From Uranotaenia lowii (taxonomy: Eukaryota; Arthropoda; Insecta; Diptera; Culicidae): 64,000 bases of DNA. The translations under genes were made by a program, and so were the position numbers. The DNA is taken from assembly GCF_029784155.1 (NCBI RefSeq), contig NC_073692.1, forward strand, positions 16,721,752-16,785,751, read 5' to 3'. The notes under the pieces were generated by a model. The model saw nothing but the letters and a program-made list of their open reading frames with translations. It made no database searches and was not told the origin of the DNA. The stretch's first letter is position 1; each line of letters opens with the position of its first letter. Shown piece after piece: positions 57,285 through 64,000 of the stretch.

Positions 57285-58466
57285 CACTGCCGGCCAAAAG
57301 TTTGGGATCACCCACTAAAAAACATGCAAATTTTGATCGTTCATATCTCAGCCGTCTCAGGACATATTGAAAATCTTCTGATCTCATTTGAAAGATAATG
57401 AACAATAGCTATCTCGGAGGTATTTTGCCCAAACATAATGTTTTAGTTTTGAACTTAAAACTTAACCTAAATTTATAACATTTTCAAAAAATCGCACTCA
57501 ATATTCAAAGCCGATCATCTCGGGATAGGGTGGACCAAATCTCAAAATTTGAGTGGCATTAAAATTCCTGTTCTTTACTTCTCAAAACACAATCAAAAAA
57601 TTTTGTGAAAAAATTCAAAAACGTATTTTTATTTAATAAAATAGACACTTGAGTTGTCGTCCAAAAGTTTGGGATCACCACTTTATATGGTGAGTTTTGG
57701 ATCATTCTTATAAAAACATGCAAATTTATTTTATTCATATCTTTCTCATCTAACATCGTATTGCAGATCTGAAGGGTTCATTTGGAAGCTAAGGAATTGA
57801 AATTTTTTAATAAATTCATTCAAAAATTATATTTTGAAGTGATAACCATTAAAACTGCACCTGAAATTTATTGTTTTTTTGAAAGTCCCCAGATTTTTTT
57901 TATAGTTCTCACCTCAAAATATAATTTTAAAATGCATTTATTAAAAAACAACAATTCCTTAGCTTCCAAATGAACCCATCAGATCTGCAATACGATGTTA
58001 GATGAGAAAGATATGAATAAAATAAATTTGCATGTTTTCATAAGAATGATCCCAAACTCACCATACAAAGAGGTGATCCCAAACTTTTGGACGACAACTC
58101 AAGTGTCTATTTTATTAAATAAAAATACGTTTTTGAATTTTTTCACAAAATTTTTTGATTGTGTTTTGAGAAGTAAAGAACAGGAATTCTAATTCCACTC
58201 AAATTTTGAGATTTGGTCCACCCTATCCCGAGATGATCGGCTTTGAATATTGAGTGCGATTTTTTGAAAATGTTGTAACTTTAGGTTAAGTTTTAAGTTC
58301 AAAACTAAAACATTATATTTGGGAAAAATACCCCCGAGATAGCTATTGCTCATTATCTTTCAAATGAGATCAGAAGATTTTCAATATGTCCTGAGACGGC
58401 TGAGATATGAACGATCAAAATTTGCATGTTTTTTAGTGGGTGATCCCAAACTTTTGGCCGGCAGTG
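57285..58466. mobile_element. 1.18-kb Tc1-like palindrome with TA duplication
   Basis: CACTGCCGGCCAAAAGTTTG at the left and CAAACTTTTGGCCGGCAGTG at the right, with TA outside each end (57283-57284, 58467-58468). The two halves are complementary over nearly the whole element, with arms over 550 bp and only scattered differences (such as GGCTGA and CAAAATTTGAGT stretches). Extra CCAAAAGTTTGGGATCA ends occur internally near 57660 and 58070. The element at 5501-6178 is a shortened relative. Confidence 0.85.
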
Positions 58467-60214
58467 TATATGGGTTCGTATGCAGTAGAAGGTTAAAAAT
58501 TGGCATTGACATGCTTTTCAGCAGTGACAAAGTCCTCCCAGTGTAGTTTCGTTGTCATTTTAGCCATAGTGATGAGCATTTGGCGTAGAAATTTTGCAAC
58601 CTCTTCTTTGAGTGTAGGTAGGTGTTGGTAATAAAATTTTTGATGGTTGCCATAGAAAGAATGACTTTGAATTTTAGAAAAAAAAAAATGAAACCGCTAA
58701 TTTCACGATGGATAGGTTTATATTAGTTGAAAATATCTTTTTGATGATTTCAACTCAATAACAGTATCCAACCAGGTTCTAAATTTTCTTCCTCCACCAT
58801 CCATGAAGCTGTCAAAAGATCGGGAAAATTTTAAAATAACTACCTTTATTTTCATAGTGAATGAATTTCCGAAAACTCCACAAAAAAAAACCATTCGTTT
58901 CTGGTACCTGCCGACTCAACCAAAATATATAAAAAAAAACGGGGAAGTAGAAAAACCCTATCCCATTCACGGGACAATGAAACTAGAAAATTCGGTTCCT
59001 GGGCAACCGGTTCTCCGGGATGGAGAAACATTTTCTAAAACTAAATCCTTGCATACCTTCAACTTAAATTCGGTTCTTTTTTGTGTTTCCCCCTTTTTTG
59101 GCTGAAGGGTATTTGCGAAAGGATGAAAAAATGACGACGCCGTCAAGAGTTCGGTCGATGACTCTCTAATGATGACGATGATGATGGAACGACGACGACG
59201 ACGACGATGGGTTTGCTTTCTTTTCTCGCTTTTTTCTCGGGAAAAATTTTCCGCTTGAAACGAGTAAAAAGGTACATAAAATTTTGGTTCGGGAAAATTT
59301 CTATCCCAAACTATACCCGGGACCGGAAGCGGGATAGAGTTTTCATCCCTGTCCTGTAACCGGTTACCGGTCCGATTGCGTCTCGCTGCTGCAAAGAAAA
59401 AAGGGCGAACTTTTTCCGACGAAAATTTCCTTGACGGTGGTGCCAAAGTGAGTCCTTAAATTCTAATGATTACGGGGCTTCGATGTGCTCGAGTTTATAC
59501 GAGTTTTTTGGTGGGATGAAATGGGGTTGCATATTTTTATGTGCGCTCTGGTTTTAGGGATTTCCAGAGTATGAGAAATTGGAAGTTGTGAACAAATCAC
59601 AAAGCTGCCGAAAACAGAGAAGTTGAGTTTTTCGAATTTTAATGATACGGTTTTCTGAAATTCATTCTTGTGGAAATTGCCAAAAAGGAAAGAAGATGGT
59701 TGGGAGAGATTATTCTTAAAACAGTTTTTATAAACTAAGACAAATTATAGATTTGGAAAAGAAAAGATAAGTTAGTTAATCTTGTATTAACTTGAAAAAA
59801 CCCTTTGCTTGATACAAAATATACTTTTCCATAGAAACATCTTCAAGTTCCATTCAATTTAAAACAGTCATAAAACGGATTCTCTACAGAGAATATTAGT
59901 TTCATAATCAAATTAATTAATTTAATTTGTACACTCAAAGTGTTTATTTAAAATCTTATAGTTACCATTTGTGAAAAAAACAACGTTTTGTGAAATATAT
60001 AGTTGAACTTAACTTTTTTAAAGTGCTCTCTCGAAAAAAAAATTTCTATGTGAGCGCTATTTGCCAATTATGCGTAATTTTTTTTCAAAATATTAAATGT
60101 TTTTCAATCAACAAAAAACGCAGAAATCCAACTTACCTAATGTACGAATGATTATGTTCAACCGACAGAAAAATCTTCAGATATTGTTTATAATAATAAC
60201 AATCGCATTTAATG
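58467..60214. other. Intergenic, no gene recognised
   Basis: 58800-59460 is GC-balanced. The long minus-strand frame there includes a run of arginines from the GAC repeat and is not credible. 59550-60210 is AT-rich and featureless. Confidence 0.4.
59171..59210. repeat. GAT/GAC trinucleotide microsatellite
   Basis: GATGATGACGATGATGATGG then a run of GAC repeats. Simple repeat. Confidence 0.85.
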
Positions 60215-60535
60215 TAGGGGAGATTAGGGCATAATGGCCACCTTAAAAAGGAGGCTTATTAAACCATAGAAAACTGCCATATTATGTGAGTTACATCATT
60301 CGTGTTCAGACACTAAAGTGGTCTATTGTGTCCAGTTGAAACTTGAAAAAAAAATAGATAAAAACGTTTAAAAATGCATTCTAATTTTTTTTGTCGAAAG
60401 CTGATAATCGGTCACTATAGGGGCATGATAACGCAACTATTCCTAATGAAAATTTGTTTGATAAAATAAGTGCTTCCGTAGAAAAGAGGGGTGTTCATTT
60501 CGCCCCGGGTGCTCGTTATGCCCTTATCTCCCTTA
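60215..60535. mobile_element. TAGGGGA-type MITE, 321 bp
   Basis: Left TAGGGGAGATTAGGGCATAA and right TTATGCCCTTATCTCCCTTA are inverted copies, extended inward by GGCCACC / GGTGCTC. TA at the edges. Same family style as 2312-3168. Confidence 0.75.
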
Positions 60536-60539
60536 GATG

Positions 60540-62261
60540 GCTTATTCATTATATTTGGTTCAATTTAAACTGAATATATAATAAAAAAAATTAGACAGAT
60601 GTCTATTTCTAAAGGTGTCACCTAACTTCTACCGGATAAAAAATCCATTCATGCGGACACGATCGAATGACAGCAATTAAATTGCTCCGCTTGCAATACA
60701 ATAAGCACCGAAATTTCCGATGGCATTTTTAATATCAAGCTTATTGTTTTCTAAAAGCACGAATTGGGTAAAAAAAACGGAACCGTAGAAAATAGGGACA
60801 AAACCGCACCCAAACAGATGGACAACGTCCGGTTTTAATTTAGACTCGCTTTATCTTCAGTTACAAAACAACGAATCCATTTTCCGTTTGGGAGCAGCAG
60901 CTTTTTTCCTGTTTGGTTTTTTTTCTACTTTTTCTAGAATGCGGAAAACTATCAAATATGAAACTCCGAAACCGGACACTGGAATGGTAAAAAAAATCTA
61001 CTCTTGCTAGCGGCTAGGAAAAATGTGAAGGTGCTGAGAGGGTGTTTTTTGTCTGCTGCTTTCTACTGCAGCACACCACTATCTTTTGCCTTTTTTCCTG
61101 ACTGAATTACTGCGGCGGGTCGTCCTGAGCGAATGGAATTCCTGTTATTTTAATTTTAAAATAGAAAACTAGTTTCCCGCTCTTCTTTCGGTTTTTTTTT
61201 TCGGTCCTAGGGATTTTTTTTCCTTCTCTGTACCCATTTACTTTCTACGTTCGTCGAGTGCATCCCGTATCAGAGAGCACAGATCCATATTCACATAAAA
61301 CACCCCCTTTTTAATTTGGAAACTTTTTCCACCCCGTCCCATTACACGATAAGGCCACGACGCTGTCGACGACGACGACGACTAGGACGAGAACGAGGAC
61401 GACGACGACGATGATGATGATGACGGTGAAACATAAAAAAAGAATTCCCGCAAAGTGAAATAAAAAAATACAGTGCTGAAAATAACGAGCACATATACAC
61501 ACAGCCAGAGCACTTGAGCGATATCTTCTACAGCAGCAGAAGTGATCCGAGGGTTGGTTTTAAGCAGCCTGAAGAAGCCCCGGAAAAATATATGACGCAA
61601 ATACATACATACACATACAAAGTAGAAATAAGGGATGATATTAAGAACGGGAGAAAAAAAAGAATGGCAAGAAAAAAGGCGGTCCTTTCTCTCTACCGCA
61701 CCGCATCGTCCCGGGACCTGAATTTTTCTGCCGGCTGTCCCGAAGCGGAATGGTGAAAACTTTTCCTCCGGTCGAGAGGGTAAACTCGGCGCGGCAGACC
61801 TGAGCGAGGGTAGGGAAAACTACAAATATTTTTTCTAAGGATTTACTTTTGGGTTTTCGTCGTCAGCGACGAACCATTTTTCCTGTACGAGAGCAGCTTC
61901 CCCTGGCTGCTGCTGCTGATGACAATTTGAATAGGGTAGAAGTAGGGGACAAATAAAATATCTACATAAATATGAGGATCTCAGCTTTATGGTGGGCTTC
62001 CTAGAATGAAACACTTCAAAATTTTCATAAAGGCCTAAATCAAATTTTTCTATAATTTTCACGATATTAAAACAAATGTTAAAACGGAAGCCCAGTTCTG
62101 TGTAACGAAGTGCACGTTTCTATGAAGTTTTAGATCTAAATGTCTATTTATCAAGAATGAACCTTTGCGTGGAATTCATAAAATCATAGTTTATGTATTT
62201 TCGTTAAAAATTCACTCCGCTTTTTTTAGGTTTATTTCACATATTCTTATACATAGCTATT
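60540..62261. other. Intergenic, no gene recognised
   Basis: GC-balanced, with poly-T and trinucleotide runs. No frames with domain-like content. Confidence 0.4.
61366..61425. repeat. GAC/GAT trinucleotide microsatellite
   Basis: About 60 bp of (GAC)n interrupted by TAGGACGAGAACGAG, then (GAT)n. The open frames running through it are simple-repeat artefacts. Confidence 0.85.
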
Positions 62262-62822
62262 CTTGGATGATAGCAGGTCCAAAAGCAATGCACCTGTCTC
62301 CAAATCTTTCGTTGTAATTGTGAATTAGATTTGGAGATGATTTTGTCAACGTGTGCTCTGAAAATCAGATGACTGTCCAAGGTGAGGCTCTAGTAAACTA
62401 CTTCCTTTGATCAGTCGATAGTTGAGAGACCTAATCGTAGTTTGACGCTGTCAGCTGAAATAAGTTTCGAGGTTTTCTTCTTCTTCTTTCTACTTGAACT
62501 CTTAGCCTCTTTGTAGACAATGGGACCTTAAATGCTTCCTTGAGGGACACCAGCTGCGATTTTGTATTTCTCTGAACATGCCCTATAAAAAGAGACTGTA
62601 AATGCTCGACCTGAGAGATAACTTCCGATAATTTTGATAAGATAGACCGGAAAATTTTATCGAATTAGTTTAAAGATCAAACATACAAGCCACACATTGT
62701 CAAAAACTTTTCGATGGGCAAACTGATTTGTTGTGCCGGATGTTTTTATAGACCCGGCGAGCTGATGAATTCTTGACCTACCCTTACGAAACCCAAAGGT
62801 AAGACACCGTTTGTGTCGAAAG
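62262..62822 (-). pseudogene. Jockey-clade LINE reverse-transcriptase relic
   Basis: Minus strand from 62822: LTFGFRKGRSRIHQLAGSI, then VFDNVWLVCLIFKLIR, stop, [28 protein letters not shown], stop, GPIVY. These are the RT fingers/palm blocks in canonical order (GFR-HQL, the FDxVWxxGLIxKL region, NFPxYLIxII-SYL-R-F, AGVPQGS-LGP). The ADD catalytic block is lost in a deletion at about 62480-62520, after which a piece with LGLSTIDQRK resembles the thumb/post-palm region. Stops make it inactive. Confidence 0.8.
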
Positions 62823-62929
62823 CTTAGATAGAAAGGAGAGTAGGCTTAAGCACCCGCACAATAGCACGTCGGACGTCGCGTCGCGTCAGCTGAAACTGTT
62901 AATATGATAGATTTAACTTCAATGGTATG

Positions 62930-63160
62930 TTTGATTCTAGGCATTCAACTATAAATATAATAGATTCAACTACAACCTGCTGATTGACCTTCTTCAATCA
63001 GTCATAAATATAATAGATTCTACTATACTGATATAATTGATTCAACTATATATGTATGTGATAGATCCATCTACAATTGTATGATTGATTCTAAGCATTC
63101 AACTATAAATATAATTGATTCAACTACAAACTGCTCGTTGACCTCTTGCTATCAATTGGT
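62930..63160. repeat. Tandem repeat, period about 150 bp, two copies
   Basis: GATTCTA(G/A)GCATTCAACTAT, then AAATATAAT(A/T)GATTCAACTA and CAA(C/A)CTGCT(G/C)(A/G)TTGACC, occur at about 62933 and 63085. Related TATAGTTGAATCTATT motifs in reverse orientation lie at 63510-63590, suggesting an inverted-repeat element across 62.9-63.6 kb. A run of about 17 A lies near 63381. Confidence 0.6.
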
Positions 63161-63669
63161 AATTATTAATTGTGATTTCCGAATTTCAGGATCCTGGTGG
63201 CGACAAAAAACCACGCAGGCAAAACCGAAACGGTCATCTTCAAGCTGCTAACATGATCATCAACAAATCATTCGTATTGCCTGATAGAAGAGGCTACCAA
63301 AACAACTAAAAATGTGAGAAAATGGAAAGATGATTTCATAATTTTATGAATTGGGTGAAAAATTAAAATTCATATTCTGAAAAAAAAAAAAAAAAGATTC
63401 AGTAGCATTAAATATACAAGGCGATTACAATACTACATTATGAAATGAAATCAATCATAAAAATAAAATTGAGTCTGTCATCTCTATACTTAAATCAACT
63501 GTACTCTTATAGTTGAATATACTATACTTATTATTGAGTGCAAGTATTCAATCATACGATTATAGTTGAATCTATTTTATTTATTGTTAAATGTAAAAAA
63601 TCAACCATACCCGATCAGAAGAGAAAAACTAAATTATATCAAGATGAGATATTTTGATATTCAATTTTT

Positions 63670-63809
63670 TCCTGTCTGGATGAGTTATAATTTAGTACTC
63701 GTAGGATGTTAAAATATCTCAAATTATATCAAAAAGTCTATGCAACCATAACTAAATCATATCAACCGTTGTTATAATTTAAACAAAATTATAACTCATC
63801 CAGATAGGA
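63670..63809. mobile_element. 140-bp MITE
   Basis: TCCTGTCTGGATGAGTTATA and TATAACTCATCCAGATAGGA form inverted termini, extended by AATTT on both sides. The neighbouring ATATCAAGATGAGATATTTT block has an inverted relative at 26530-26560. Confidence 0.65.
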
Positions 63810-64000
63810 CATATAAACTAAAAATCTTATTGGATTTGTATGCAAAAAAAGATGGCGATAAAAGATGAGAATCGAGCTCATCACTTTTCCAATCCCATCC
63901 CATCCTACCAGTTATGCGTCCTTGCTTACTACTCTACCTGAGCTTCATAGAAGTTAGTTGTTTATGTTCGTACTGATTCTGCATGGCTGCTTGTTTACAG

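Noticed and set aside
58967..59446. 159-residue minus-strand frame
   Set aside because: Includes a poly-Arg run from the GAC microsatellite and overlaps a 100-residue plus-strand frame; no homology recognised.
61311..61606. Val/Leu- and Ser-rich minus-strand frames
   Set aside because: Produced by reading the GAC/GAT trinucleotide repeat in two frames.

Overview
This is eukaryotic DNA, most probably a culicine-type mosquito or a close dipteran relative. The evidence is short GT-AG introns of about 63-70 bp, a cluster of small secreted fibrinogen-related (FReD) genes, I-clade and Jockey-clade LINE fragments, a Ty3/gypsy-like gag relic, and many short inverted-repeat DNA transposons. The species cannot be fixed from sequence alone.

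The only genes that look intact are three fibrinogen-related proteins. FReD-A (minus strand, running off the left edge) and FReD-B (4182-4964, plus strand) form a head-to-head inverted duplication. Their 69-bp introns are identical and only a few bases differ per arm. FReD-C (15416-16213, plus) is a more diverged paralog with the same exon structure. Each has a signal peptide and one fibrinogen C-terminal domain with no collagen or coiled-coil stem, as in insect FREP/ficolin-like lectins linked to immunity.

Almost everything else is mobile-element material. 0.75-4.1 kb is an inverted-repeat element, a TAGGGGA element and tandem repeats between the two FReD promoters. 5.5-11.3 kb holds a Tc1-like palindrome, a Jockey RT relic (minus), and an I-clade LINE (ORF1 plus endonuclease) with a TTAA MITE inside it, ending in a 17-bp minisatellite. 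12.4-13.1 kb has a decayed RAD23-like gene. 18.7-22.2 kb is a foldback-like element built from tandem units. 28.0-33.4 kb is a large nested element containing a spliced gene fragment. 35.6-36.7 kb has a tRNA-like gene and a gag relic. 38.1-44.2 kb holds two TTAA elements (one a 1.8-kb foldback), a hAT-type foldback with an 8-bp target duplication, and a TA-flanked element carrying a mini-gene. 49.2-51.3 kb is a TAGGGTAA element beside a THAP relic. 55.1-58.5 kb has two more foldbacks flanking a Tc1/mariner transposase relic. 62.3-62.8 kb is another LINE RT relic.

The theme is an unusual density of long palindromes, with arms up to about 700 bp, around a small immune-lectin gene cluster that has itself been duplicated as an inverted repeat. 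No operon, CRISPR array or prokaryotic feature is present.
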